NCBI RefSeq assembly: GCF_040183065.1
Contig: NC_091132.1
Location: 159,562,102-159,626,101 of the forward strand
Direction of reading: 5' to 3'
Origin: Periplaneta americana
Lineage: Eukaryota; Arthropoda; Insecta; Blattodea; Blattidae
Length of the DNA: 64,000 bases
Of the stretch, positions 45,211 to 53,210 are shown piece by piece. A model generated the notes under the pieces. The model was not told where the DNA came from. It ran no database searches and saw only the letters and a program-made list of their open reading frames with translations. Position 1 is the first letter of the stretch, and every line of letters starts with the position of its first letter. The position numbers and the translations under genes are program-made.

Positions 45211-45982
45211 TATAATGTGATGTGACATGGTATATGATGATATATTTTATGATATGATATATGATATAAGATGATACAATATATGATATAATATATTTGT
45301 CAGCCAACTTTACAATTCACAATTATGGTGGACCATCACATGTCTGCTTTTAGATCCACTATCCCTTCAATACATACCACCCTTTTCTATTAATATATTC
45401 ATTTTCCAAGTATTATCTGATTACTTCCCATTCTTCTGTTTTCAATGAATTGCTATCTAATCTTCTCTATCCCATTCTATTCTCCCTCCATTCCATTTCT
45501 CTCTTTCCTATTAAATATTGCACATTTCCCTTCCTTAATAATTTATATTATTTATTTATTTTATTCCCTATTCTCAAATCTACTTCCTCTTAATTATCAT
45601 TTTCCAGCTATTTTCTCCGAAATTATTTGTTTACATTTCCCTTTTCTCTATTTTACAACACATCACTTACTATTGCCCTACTACTCTGTCCTCTATTTAT
45701 TTATGTATTTAACTATCTCTCTTAACTTTACTCCTAAATTTCCTCTTTTATTACCTCTTTCCATAAATTTATTTCTATAATACTCCTACAGTTATAGTAT
45801 CTTGATACTATTCCCAACCCACAACACTGAAAAAACATGTCATTATACATTGTGATTCGTGTCAGACATAGACTTCACTCTCAATTTACCTCTGATAAGG
45901 GCTTCTTTTCATCTGTATCAGTGTTATCACTCCACTGTATAGCCAATGGGTCGACCTCGGGTTCCTTCTTGATCACATCCAT
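28187..45982 (-). CDS. Gene 2: complete four-exon C2H2 zinc-finger protein gene
   Basis: Probable nuclear DNA-binding protein. Coding exons on the minus strand: 45890-45982, 41777-41911, 34464-34546, 28187-29462. All junctions are GT/AG: donors GTAAAT, GTGAGT and GTGAGT; acceptors TTGCAG, CTGCAG and TTACAG. Phases agree: exons 1 and 2 end in phase 0, and exon 3 ends with AG, which joins the C of exon 4 to make Ser. The product is about 528 residues: an acidic N-terminal 104 residues without KRAB, ZAD or BTB features, one degenerate finger, then 13 consecutive C2H2 fingers with TGEKPF/TGEKAF linkers, then a short tail ending TEGIQL. Introns are about 4.0, 7.2 and 5.0 kb and full of transposons, including a mariner in intron 3. 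A CAG acceptor 5 bases before the ATG suggests an upstream non-coding exon. Exon 1 and exons 2-4 lie on opposite sides of a duplication junction. Family is certain; target and function cannot be inferred. Confidence 0.88.
29813..30936. mobile_element. TIR element inserted in the old SINE, unit A only
   Basis: Bounded by CCTGG (29808-29812 and 30937-30941); unit B has a single copy. The left end contains AAATCGTAAAACAGCGAAC and the right end inverted contains AAATCGTGAAACAGCGAAC. It carries a (GA)n tract of about 48 bp (30815-30861). No transposase recognised. Confidence 0.68.
30815..30861. repeat. (GA)n microsatellite
   Basis: About 23 GA units inside the TIR element at 29813-30936. Confidence 0.95.
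30986..31880. other. Gene 2 intron 3, shared with unit B
   Basis: Aligns with about 56469-57549 with several indels. No coding or repeat signature recognised. Confidence 0.5.
31881..32126. mobile_element. Short TIR element (MITE), shared
   Basis: Arms AATAATTCTATCGTAGATT at left and, inverted, AATTATTCTATCATCGATT at right, both followed by GGGACATGT- or GGGACGCGT-like sequence and AAAGTGTTGGAAAATCGC. About 60-bp TIRs. The unit B copy is at 57550-57811. Confidence 0.75.
32926..34256 (-). mobile_element. Mariner element in gene 2 intron 3, unit A only
   Basis: 1331 bp with TA on both sides (32924-32925 and 34257-34258). TIRs contain GGAAATAACGACCG: left CGAGGGGTATCTAGGAAATA, right inverted TGAGGGGGATCCAGGAAATA. 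Unit B has an empty site at 60960-60961 (CA in place of TA) with matching flanks ACATAGACAGAG and CATACACAGAGACAG. It inserted after the duplication. Confidence 0.92.
33023..34095 (-). pseudogene. Mariner transposase, broken
   Basis: Starts MNDVIDNPADCEVRSVIRFL at 34095. The HTH region holds VMNERNVRKLCEMFNNGRTN, DETRPGRPSLI and ARWVPRQLSD. A frameshift near 33600 separates it from CDETWVSHNIPETKSQSRQW (first catalytic Asp). Two adjacent TGA codons follow AIQNK (about 33350), where Arg codons are expected. The second catalytic site reads LLHENARPHT, i.e. Glu where mariners have Asp. The third, YSPDLAPSDFHLF, is intact. Ends CLNVGSDNVEK. DD34D-type mariner, inactive. Confidence 0.9.
34464..34546 (-). 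CDS. Gene 2 coding exon 3
   Basis: An 83-bp exon with acceptor TTTTGCAG and donor GTGAGTG. It encodes EEARELNKVEQ, then DVKLEVTAEEDEIFIE and the first two bases (AG) of a split Ser codon. Acidic, no known domain. It is nearly identical to the corresponding gene 1 exon at 61193-61275, with three amino-acid differences. Confidence 0.85.
34692..35191 (-). mobile_element. SINE1 interrupted by SINE2
   Basis: Head at right with B-box GGTTCGATTCC (about 34890), body to the left, flanked by AAAGAAC direct repeats. A complete SINE2 (34950-35175) sits near its 5' end. Confidence 0.85.
34950..35175 (-). mobile_element. tRNA-derived SINE, family SINE2, nested in SINE1
   Basis: Target duplication TTCCACAGGTGT (34938-34949 and 35176-35187), itself part of SINE1. 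On the minus strand: A-box TTGGCGAGTTGGTATAGC... shortened to TGGCGAGTTGG in use, B-box GGTTCGATCCC, body with CTCATGTCATTAGATTTACT, and the 3' end TTAAATAAAACATAACATT. Confidence 0.88.
35192..36093. other. Unit A-only intron DNA between two SINE1 copies
   Basis: Contains a 3' SINE2 fragment at 35326-35400 (ATGTTTTATTTAACGAAGCT). The rest is unrecognised. The whole stretch is missing in unit B, where the two flanking SINE1 copies are replaced by one. Confidence 0.6.
36094..36348 (-). mobile_element. SINE1 copy
   Basis: Full-length, head at right (B-box GGTTCGAATTCC with one extra base), body with TTATTTAGCGTCTGAATGAG. Followed by a (TAG)n stretch and a LINE fragment. Confidence 0.82.
36350..36790 (-). 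mobile_element. BovB/RTE-like LINE C-terminal fragment (family LINE-D), shared
   Basis: Minus strand encodes LQAFINRCLRIILNIYWP, then RRKWKWIGHSLRKPTDAIEQ and ALEWNPQGVRKVGCPRGSW, the conserved tail of endonuclease-RT LINEs. It ends at a (TAG)n tail near 36357-36369. The unit B copy is at 62118-62590 with a (CAG)n tail. Confidence 0.85.
36802..37219 (+). mobile_element. tRNA-related SINE (family SINE4), shared
   Basis: Target duplication TGGACGAATAT at 36791-36801 and 37220-37230. The 5' head has CGGTCGCTGGTAAGAC and B-box GGGTTCGATTCG; the body has GTTTTTTTTCCCAGGGTTCT; the 3' end is a (CAAAT)n tail after GCCATAGTACCCCCTC. Confidence 0.78.
37311..37450 (-). mobile_element. SINE2 fragment
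   Basis: Head and proximal body only: B-box GGTTCGATTCC, then CAGGTCGATGGCATTTAAC and CTCATGTCAGTAGATTTACT on the minus strand. Confidence 0.78.
37640..38707 (+). mobile_element. PIF/Harbinger element, internally deleted
   Basis: 3-bp target duplication TTA (37637-37639 and 38708-38710). TIRs GGGCCAAATTCATAGTCA and, inverted, GGGTCGAATTCATAGTCA. 37857-38095 encodes the N-terminal region of a HARBI1-type nuclease: MKMSFGKQKIYQRYGKPFRD, then FKRRYRFDKNTVVNILVSLI and, after a frame change, RVALRFYDTAAFQ. The catalytic DDE part is absent. Confidence 0.85.
38711..39495. other. Gene 2 intron 2, pyrimidine-rich, unassigned
   Basis: Holds an 83-codon minus-strand frame (39416 to 39165; SSEEKTGMTQTGIQQAQQNK, ending KKRYDLRK) of low-complexity polar composition. 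It may be the start of a LINE ORF1, but I cannot support that. Confidence 0.35.
39496..39720 (-). mobile_element. SINE2 copy
   Basis: Full-length: A-box TGGCGAGTTGG, CCCAAAGTTGCCGGTTCGAT around the B-box, and the 3' end CGTTAAATAAAACAAC on the minus strand. Confidence 0.85.
40162..40480 (+). mobile_element. tRNA-like SINE (family SINE5) with (ATT)n tail
   Basis: Head CGTTGCGTCATGGTCTAAGG with CACTGGTTCGGGTCATC around a B-box-like site, body of about 200 bp, and a 3' (ATT)n tract at 40432-40480. Boundaries approximate. Confidence 0.6.
40481..40809. other. Gene 2 intron 2, nothing recognised
   Basis: Short stretch without coding or repeat signature. Confidence 0.4.
40810..41048. mobile_element. 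Near-palindromic MITE
   Basis: Arms GAGCCATTGAGAGCAGAAGT and, inverted, GAGCCGTTCAGAGCAAAAGT continue for about 100 bp (GGTGTAAGTCAAAA, AAAATACAGCGCAAA, AGCAAATTAATAT) around a central segment of about 35 bp. A single end of the same family occurs at 57896-57945. Confidence 0.82.
41049..41776. other. Gene 2 intron 2 next to exon 2, nothing recognised
   Basis: Contains a short run of CAATGAAT/GAATCAA-like imperfect repeats at 41320-41440; otherwise unassigned. Confidence 0.4.
41777..41911 (-). CDS. Gene 2 coding exon 2
   Basis: A 135-bp phase-0 exon with acceptor GTGTTGCAG and donor GTGAGTGC. It encodes 45 residues from EENVLDLNMTEIKKE to PIVKSEAE. The exon-2 pattern (LDLN, then IKxE, then NSDL, then VKSEAE) is shared with gene 3 exon 2 at 1049-1186, but the two differ at about half their positions. 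That is much more than the exon 1 pair, in keeping with exon 2 lying outside the recently duplicated pair. Confidence 0.82.
42020..43351 (+). mobile_element. Jockey/R1-type LINE fragment with RNase H, split by SINE2
   Basis: Plus-strand ORF2 C-terminal region. 42124-42583: SDYYVLKKDLKIHLKLQ, a stop after IPPWK (42343), then RNase H YTDGSLNPNNG (first Asp) and SLDTELLAID (Glu). After the SINE2, 42814-43060: CVTQISEKSIYILTDSKG (second Asp), then IPSHSGTPGNEKVDNIA (last His/Asp). A frameshift near 43062 follows, then FLTRARIGYR and PTCLWCNNHDEDLEHILLF (zinc knuckle). It is cut off mid-domain at 43351, where unrelated LINE-A sequence begins. Confidence 0.87.
42584..42813 (-). mobile_element. SINE2 inserted in the LINE RNase H domain
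   Basis: Target duplication TAGCTATTGATG (42572-42583 and 42814-42825). Full-length: A-box TGGCGAGTTGG, B-box GGTTCGATCCC, 3' end CGTTAAATAAAACATAACAT. Confidence 0.92.
43352..43639 (+). mobile_element. LINE-A 3' fragment at the duplication junction
   Basis: Matches 7075-7354: IKSRRLRWVGHVAHMG, GRPRRRWEDNIKMNL, ending AAMNLQDP and a (GTAA)n tail, followed by the same downstream flank as unit A (GGTACACTGTAGCTG). It is in frame with the upstream Jockey-type sequence only by chance. Confidence 0.87.
43882..44143 (-). mobile_element. SINE1, unit B orthologue of 7598-7859
   Basis: The same target duplication (TATGTGACATGA at 43870-43881 and TATGTGATATGA at 44144-44155), so it was inserted before the segmental duplication. 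Confidence 0.9.
44784..45297. repeat. ATGAT/ATATG satellite-like tract, unit B
   Basis: About 500 bp of ATGATATGATATG arrays with variants (ATGGCATATG, ACAATATGAT) and a pure (TA)n block at 45178-45208. Expanded relative to unit A. Long antisense frames here are low-complexity artefacts. Confidence 0.93.
45298..45889. other. Gene 2 intron 1, pyrimidine-rich, shared
   Basis: Aligns with 10200-11044 minus the MITE at 10482. Polypyrimidine composition on the plus strand; no real gene. Confidence 0.5.
45890..45982 (-). CDS. Gene 2 coding exon 1 (start exon)
   Basis: Encodes 31 residues: MDVIKKEPEVDPLAIQW followed by SDNTDTDEKKPLSE. It ends at a GTAAATTG donor in phase 0. Upstream on the minus strand is TGTTTCAG then TCGTG then ATG, so the start codon lies just inside an exon that is spliced to an upstream 5'-UTR exon not visible here. 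It differs from the gene 3 exon 1 at two of 93 bases (Val versus Leu at residue 3, and one silent change). Confidence 0.85.
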
Positions 45983-46104
45983 CACGACTGAAACAGACAG
46001 TTTAGTTATTGACATTAATGTATAAAATACGAATTGCTGATAGAGATTTCTTCACCACTTTGGTAACAATTTATTATGTAGGTCTAGTATATATTTTGCT
46101 GGAA

Positions 46105-46397
46105 CCTCCGAATTCATTCATTCATTCGTTCATTAATTTCATTCAATTCATTCATTCTCTCATTTATTCATTCATCCATTCATTCATTCATTTACTTACT
46201 TACTTAGTTACTTATTTACTTGCTTACTTAGTTACTTACTTCTTTATTTACTTATTTACTTACTTACTTATTTCTTTATTTACTTATTTATTTATTCGTT
46301 CATTTACTTACTTACTTAGTTACTTATTTACTTCCTTACTTAGTTACTTACTTCTTTATTTACTTATTTATTTATTTACTCATTCATTTATTTCTCT
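46105..46397. repeat. Tetranucleotide (TTCA/TTAC/TTTA)n microsatellite
   Basis: Counterpart of 11265-11466, longer here. Lies at the 3' end of the minus-strand LINE. Confidence 0.92.
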
Positions 46398-46426
46398 AAT
46401 GGCATGGAACATTAACAAAAAAGTCA

Positions 46427-46985
46427 TCAATTGTCCATTTGATTCATTATCTTGATCCTGGCTTCACAATATTTTCCGGTCTCGGATGTCCTGCGAAGAG
46501 CTGGACAGTGCATTAAGTGGTCCGTGTCTATATTTTCATCCAGATTACAGACCTTGCAGGTGGGGGTTTGAAGTAACCCAAACTGATACAGGTGTTTGGC
46601 AAGAATGTCGTGTCCAGTTTGGAGCCTGAACTTCGCAACAATTTCTTGTCTTGGCCAGTCAGGTGTGCTATGTAAGGAAGTCTTCCAGGGCTTGGTTGTG
46701 TTGTTTGAGTCTAAACTCATGAGGTATTGTTCCTTCATTTGCTTCTTTATGTAGAGTTTAGAGGAGTGGTATGATGTTACTGATTTGATGAAACTAGTAA
46801 GCATGGCAGCTTTTTTCGCTAATGCAGCTGTCTGTTCATTGCCAGAAATTTGTCAATGCCCAGGGATCCACTGCAATACAACTTCCTTCTGAGCTAATTT
46901 GAGTTTCCTCAGAGTCTTACGGCAGTCATCATCAGACTTATATTCTCGTAAAATTCTCAGAAGTTTTAGAAGGTGAAATACAACG
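46427..46985 (-). mobile_element. Jockey/R1-type LINE ORF2 C-terminal fragment (unit B copy)
   Basis: Minus strand 46804 to 46427 is open: VTSYHSSKLYIKKQMKEQY, PWKTSLHSTPDWPRQEIV, KFRLQTGHDILAKHLYQFGL, zinc knuckle CKVCNLDENIDTDHLMHC, ending IKIMNQMDN. Upstream, with one stop, is an RNase H tail (VVLQWIPGH and QISGNEQTAALAKKAA). 5'-truncated. The unit A copy is at 11493-12050. Confidence 0.87.
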
Positions 46986-47202
46986 GAAATGGAACATTTT
47001 ATTAAACCCAACACATTCCTCCTATATCAATGGCATTGTTCTTATTTCCTATGCTGTATTAGTTTCAAGTGTTTCTTGTTCATTTTCGCTGGGAAACTAC
47101 ACAATATAGTCATGCCAGTGAACAATTCGTTCTCTCATTTTAATGTAGGCGTATCCACTTTTATACGCCAAAATTCCTTTCTTATCTATACAGAAAATGG
47201 TG

Positions 47203-47405
47203 AAAAGTGGGCACAAGAATCGAACCCGGGTTTTCAGCTCTACGTGCTGACGCTTTGTCCACTAAGCCACACCGGATTCAAACTCTGATGTTGGATGGAA
47301 TCCCTCTCAGTTTAACTTCTACCTCTCAATTCCCCTTTGCTGGCCTGCCCTCATGTACTGTGTCACAGAATATATGACAGCGGCACAATGTCCAACACTG
47401 TGTAC
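47203..47405 (-). mobile_element. tRNA-like SINE (family SINE3)
   Basis: Minus strand: A-box TGGCTTAGTGG in GTGTGGCTTAGTGGACAAAG and B-box GGGTTCGATTC, then GCCCACTTTTCACC. Unit A keeps only the B-box side (GATTCGAACCC at 12285), where the Penelope element inserted. Confidence 0.65.
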
Positions 47406-47421
47406 AGAGGGGTCATTCCAT

Positions 47422-47826
47422 TGTAACAAACGTTACATTCTTACATGGATTTGAACACTTGAAATTTTCTGCAGTCAACTAGGTATAGACAAGAGCAATG
47501 CTTTGAAACATACTTGGTAATAGAGTATAGTGAGATAATTATATAGTACAAAAAATATGATATTGTGATGGTGCATGTTCTTGGGTTTACAATTTGAAAA
47601 AATGTAACAAACGTTACATCAAAGCACACGAATTGTCAAGTTGTGAAAGACTGTTGTGATTCTCTGTTCTTACAATATTATATGTCAGATAAAAAAATAC
47701 AGCTTGGATCTAGGAAAATTACAGAACTAAATGACATAAACGTTATTAATTATACAGATGTATGTTACTTGAAAATAAGTAAAAACTTAGAGTAACCAAT
47801 GTTACAACAGTGTAACAAACGTTTCA
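47422..47826. repeat. Four dispersed GTAAC-N4-GTTAC palindromic sites
   Basis: TGTAACAAACGTTACA at 47422-47437 and 47603-47618, GTAACCAATGTTAC at about 47792-47805, TGTAACAAACGTTTCA at 47811-47826. They lie in a 1-kb stretch that is unique to unit B. A GGGGTCATTCCA sequence just before the first site looks like a transposon end, so these may be internal sites of a DNA element. Confidence 0.6.
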
Positions 47827-48592
47827 GAGTCAGAATTGAACAATTTGTAAAGAACATCCTAGTGATAACTTGGAAAAAAAAAAAAAAAAAGTTTTGAGAG
47901 TACAATAACTTTCTTACTGAACTAGCACAGTAAAATTTGTGTGGAAAATAAATTTTTCCCTAACTTCCTTAGGTTTAGGAGGCAATGTCCTTAAAACCAG
48001 GTCTGGGGATATTTCATCTATATCGTCATTTGTTGGGTACACAAAGTAAGTGCTCTTTCCTTCTCTTCTTTTCAGAAATTGTACACTACACATATTACTT
48101 ATACAATTGAGAAGGATTGTACCCTACAAAATAATACATCCACCTTACAATTGCATGAATTGTAAAATTGGAATGAAACAGCAGTACAACAAGGGAACAA
48201 TTCAATATAACTGAAATTATAATTACATCTCAGGCAATATTCACCGCTTTCCTCTATGAAGTATTAAAATGCAAATGAACCACAATTTTGTGATTTCTTC
48301 ACTTCCACGTTCACAATGTAGAATAACGATTGCAATGAAATAACAGGTTCTACTACGATCCAGGGAGCCGTGATATAAGAAACCTTTCGAAAAATGCTAG
48401 ATCTATTCTATGAAATCAAGATTTATTCTTACATACTTTTCTTTTTGTTTTATTTCATTTCTTGTATTATTTTCCTATCTCATTTCATAACTTTTCTCCC
48501 TTACGGAATCTTGAAGCAATAGTACTTGGGATTCTATGGGTCACTTTCATAAAACTCACTGTTGATATTCGTTAACGATTTTAGGTCTCATA
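47827..48592. other. Intergenic DNA; right part shared with unit A
   Basis: From about 48130 it aligns with 15935 onward. No gene recognised. Confidence 0.45.
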
Positions 48593-48925
48593 CTTCCTTA
48601 TAAATGGCTTTTAGAGAACCCGGAGGTTCATTGCCGTTCTCATATGAACCCGCCATCGGTCTTTATCCTGAGCACGATTACTCCAGTCTCTACCATCATC
48701 CCAACTCCCTGAAATCCATTTTAATATTATCCTCCCATCTAAAGCTTTAGATATTACATCATACACGAGGTTTCCCCTCCTGCAGGAGGTCCTATCCCTC
48801 CATGAAACACAGTGACTTATTCATTTATTCACATCTAGGCCTCCCCAAAGGTCTTTTTTCCTCCAGCCTCACAAACTAACACTCTGTACGCATTTCTGGA
48901 TTTTCCCTTACATGCTACGTACATG
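48593..48925 (-). mobile_element. LINE-A 3' fragment (unit B copy)
   Basis: As 16432-16760. The internal insert of about 100 bp is bounded here by CATCTA direct repeats (about 48737 and 48833). Confidence 0.75.
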
Positions 48926-48992
48926 TCCTGCGATATTAGACTGCATAGAACAGCTAATTGGTTAACAAAATTCTGTTTCATAAAGATTTTTA

Positions 48993-49591
48993 TGCTCGAC
49001 CATGACGAAATGTAGTAATTATACACCTGGTAGCAGTCCTTTAATGCATGTCATTAAAGTACAGGTGTTCAGCCAATGACAAGTCAGCTTTGTACCATTA
49101 TAAAACCGCCAATATCGATTATTCTCGGATATTCAATCGAAAGAGAATTAGCGAAAAGTCACGGAGGCTGGAAATCCAACACTGTCGCAGAGGGTTATGT
49201 TCTGTTACTATAATGATCAGAGTTAATTGTAAATAATATTAAAATAAATTCAATTTGTCATCTCGTTTTTCAATTCTAAATAAATTTTCAGGTTATATCT
49301 GAGTAATGTTCATCTTATTCTGTGCCAAGGTCAATGAAATTCGGCCTCGGAAAAAATCAATACTTTCGCGTCTGCGCACATCTCACAATTCAGGTCAGTT
49401 CACACATAAACATAATTTTGAATACTTTCAAGTTAGAAATATGGTCGAGCATGAAAAGTCGTATGAAACTTGCCTATAATGGTAATTAAGCCGCTCGTAT
49501 GAAAATTATGAAGCTCGCTTGCGCTCGTTTCATAAACAATCATACTTGCGTTTTAATTCCTACCATTATAGGCTCGTTGCATAATGTACTA
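48993..49591. mobile_element. Unclassified hairpin-bearing element X, copy 2
   Basis: Interrupts sequence that is continuous in unit A (AAAGATTTTTTACAGACTA at 16811). Starts TGCTCGACCATG, ends GCATAATGTACTA. Same terminal hairpin as copy 1 (TATAATGGTAATTAAG, inverted near 49550-49570). Target probably 3-4 bp AT-rich (TTA or TTTA). Confidence 0.75.
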
Positions 49592-50039
49592 TTTACAGAC
49601 TAATAAAAATATTTTACTGATATTATTGGTTTATCAGTCATTTGTTCCAGTTCTGTTATGTTACTTGGAATTGTGAAGCTAGTTTATCTGGATTAAGTGT
49701 ATACCTTAAATAACAAAGATGCTAAGTGCCAAATTCATGATTCTGAGATACATTAAGAAAACAGTTTATTTGATAAAGTTGGCACGGTACATACAAGACA
49801 ATTTCACTAAAGAATGAATCAATATGCTGAAGTGATTAACTTGAAACAAACATTAATAGAACTTGAAAAAAATATTTTCTTAAAAAATATTATGAAAAGT
49901 GATATGTATCATTTTCATATTAATACTGCTATGTGCCTCGTCTTTTTACCTGTCCGATTTGTTACTTACTACAAAGATTCCTGTAGAAATCTTGATGTTC
50001 TTCCTTAAGTAGGTACCAGAACCTATTGAATCATACCTC

Positions 50040-50410
50040 TCAAATCTTTTAATTTCTCTTCAAAAAATGAGTGCTCTGGAGGAATAGCTTGAAAGAGAGA
50101 TGAAGTTATATATCTTTCATGCTATTCCCTTTCTTCAAAACTCTGACCTTTTTTCGAATATCCATATCACTGTGTGTTTCTTTAAGTGATTGGAATTTAA
50201 ATCGCTACAATCTATGCTTATACTCATTGCTTTGGAAATATTAAGAGCCTTGGTACAAATTACAATGTCCACCACAGTTTGAATGTTGAGGAAATCCATA
50301 CGTTGCATGGGAACTACTTGGAATGGCTTCACCACTTTAGCTCCTTGCACTACATGTTGAAGATCGCTGCGGATATCATGAATTCCACGAGTTACGGACG
50401 TGATATCTGG
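50040..50410 (-). pseudogene. Fossil coding region of unknown family, unit B
   Basis: Counterpart of 17275-17725 without the 92-bp insert, so the peptide runs on: VVDIVICTKALNISKAMSIS, then DCSDLNSNHLKKHTVIWIF, before breaking. Family not recognised. Confidence 0.45.
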
Positions 50411-52083
50411 GAGAATATAAATCGAAATAAATAGTGTCTTATTTATTTTAATCCTTTATTGCTATTATTTTGGTATTCACTTTTTAAGCATGAGGAAAAT
50501 AAAACATGAAGGCAGTTGTAAACAATTACTATCATTTTTATCTCTAATTTACAGATATAATGATATTACGGATGTGACTGTGGATGAGCCTCAGGTATGA
50601 GCAGTACAAGTACAGGTAATTATTTATGGGAATTTTCGATTCTTATCAAAATATCTATTAATTTATACATAATGTTCAAGCACTGAGCATTACACTCACC
50701 TTAGTTTCATGCTGAATTCTTTATAAATGTAAGTTTAAAAAATTTTAAGAACTGTGTGACGGGTGTGACATGTCCTTGTTAAGATCATAATTGAGTTTAA
50801 CGCATTTGAGAAAAACAATACTAAGTAAAAGCAGTTTTATAACATAATATTCAAACTTCACGGAATTAAAAATATTGTTAAAGTACCAGTAGTCAATATA
50901 CAGAAAAATTAGTAATACATAAAATACGAAGTCTTATTTAAAAGTCACTAAACTTGAAAACTCTCCCGCTGTTCACTACAAAAGGATGAGAAATAATTTT
51001 GAGTACTTCAGATTTTTTTGTAGCATATGCTGTCCACAGACTGAGGCCATTTGGACACCAGCATCAACCATCACTGAAACTTTTAATTCATTTGCAGAAA
51101 TGACCCTCACCACTTCACCAGAATACTTTCTTCCTTCAAGTCACAACAATCCACTATCCGTGTATAACATTTATCAACAGTTCCACATAGCTTTCCATCT
51201 AACCATATCCTGGTAAATTTGATATGGCACTTTCCAAATCATGACACTCGTTCGAAGAATGAACATCTTGGTATCTTAAACGTTTTGGTTTGATGTCTTT
51301 TTTATATCCTACAATATCAATTTTGATGCACCTGTTTTTCCTTTCAACAAATTATGTGTGTTGTGTGGTCAAAAAAAGTGGCTACATTGTATCTTTAGTA
51401 GTCTACATGTAACATGGTGGACCACCACTCAGAGTATATTTGTTGATTTTCCAATACTGATTCTTTATTGACAAGAATAATCGAGATTCCTTTAATTTCC
51501 TTCTTTGCACAGTCAAATTAGGATGACAGTGACACAAACCTACATTGTGAAACATCCAGGAGATATTTTGGACGAAGTTGATTAACTAAGATATTTTCTT
51601 AGTTACGTTTCCCTGTTACATTATTCTTTGTGCACTTAGTGATTTAAAACGTCTTGTTTGCCTGCTGTGTGAATACTGAGGTTTCTCAGATAAAAGTCAT
51701 AGATTATTTGTTTTATTTCTTCAGTGAACCTGGGCTTGATGTATGTAGTGTCACGTCCATCACAAATAAACATGTCACATCAGTCACATTGTTTTTCAGA
51801 ATATAAACAATGTCAATTAAAATACGGAAAGCACCATTAGATAGCCTCTGTCAGTGTTACAGTGAACCTGAAACATTATTTTACCAATCTTCAAAATGAT
51901 GCATATAAACAAAACTAAGACATGATTTTTAGTGACAGCTGAGACAGCCAAACAAAGGTTTAATTTAAAGTATCTAAGAAATGCGTACGTGTTTTCAGAT
52001 TTTTTAGTGATCTTATGAAGACACTGTCCTTCAATAATTAAGGGCTGATGACCAAGACAGAAACTAACATTAATAATATATAT
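50411..52083. other. Intergenic DNA; left part shared with unit A
   Basis: 50411-51705 aligns with 17726-19020. 51706-52083 has no unit A counterpart and no recognised content. Confidence 0.45.
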
Positions 52084-52335
52084 TAGTAGTAGTAGTAGTA
52101 GTAGTAGCAGTAATAATAATAATAGAACATGCAAAATCAATACGAAGAGGTCTATGTTTGTCTATGTTGTAGTAGTAGTAGTAGTAGTAATAATAATAAT
52201 AATAATAACAGAACATGCAAAATCAATACGAGGAGGTCTATGTTTGTCTATGTAGTAGTAGTAGTAGTAGTAATAATAATAATAGAACATGCAAAATCAA
52301 TACAAGGAGGTCTATGTTTGTCTTTGACTCACCAC
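52084..52335. repeat. Minisatellite of three ~85-bp units with (TAG)n(TAA)n cores
   Basis: Three copies of a unit made of (TAG)n(TAA)n plus AGAACATGCAAAATCAATAC and AGGTCTATGTTTGTCTATG. Trinucleotide counts differ between units. Unit B only. Confidence 0.9.
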
Positions 52336-52739
52336 TCTAGAAGTGGCTATTTATTAATAGTAAAGTTCCATTCTCCTCCCCTTTTTAGTTGCGATGATGG
52401 CTCCTAAGCCATTGTACTCCACGATATTTACCGATGTTACGTCGTACGTTTGCGAAATTGATTTCCCAGGTGCATATTTCAAATTAAACTATGCTGTATA
52501 AATGAAAGCTGACAACTCATCACTATTGTGACCAAATTTTAAGAGAATAAATTTTGAGAATAATTTTTTGCCATTTTCAGTTTAGTATTTTGGTATGACG
52601 TAATCATTTTTTTCAATTTTGAGTTGACACATGAAATTAAGATTTTATGAAGTTAGACTGTAAAAACAAAATGACCGCAAGGCATGACTGTGTGTGTCAG
52701 GCTTAAGAGGGCACGGCATTTGAGAGGACGGGAAAAAGT

Positions 52740-53206
52740 GTAGGCATCGCACGTGAACGGCTCGAGGCTGTGTGTGTGTTTCTACACGTCTTTCAGATCT
52801 CGCTAAAAGCAGAAATTTATAATGAACTTTTCACTCATGTGTACGAGTGCATGCCTTTTTTAGACTTCCCCAACGCGATAAACTTTAGTGCGCATAACAC
52901 AACTAAATGATATCTGACCTGTGATTTTGTTTCCATTTCATAAATATCATAAAAGAATGACAGTTCGCCTTTCAACAACTGCAAGCTATTTTAAACTTCC
53001 GAATACAAAGGCAGAAATACTTCTCCAAAAACGTCATATGAATAGTTCTCACAAGTGTGTACATGAGAATCCCTTTCCAATCTAACACACAGAGGGTAGG
53101 TCTTTTTACATATTCCGCACTTGATTGGCTTCTTAACCGTGTCAGTGCCTGCTTGATACATCACACTTCACCAAACAGAAAATTGTTCTCCAGAAGCATC
53201 GCAAAT
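52740..53206 (-). pseudogene. Distal decayed zinc-finger repeats, unit B
   Basis: Counterpart of 19440-19931, with the same unit remnants (GAGTGCATGCCTTTTTTAGA and TTCCGCACTTGATTGGCTTC). It is uninterrupted here because the large transposon nest of unit A is absent. Heavily degenerate; recognised only by periodic similarity to the live array. Confidence 0.58.
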
Positions 53207-53210
53207 ATAT

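Noticed and set aside
46009..46455. 148-codon frame rich in YLFTYL and SFIHSF
   Set aside because: It is a translation of the tetranucleotide microsatellite next to the LINE 3' end; the hydrophobic look is only composition.
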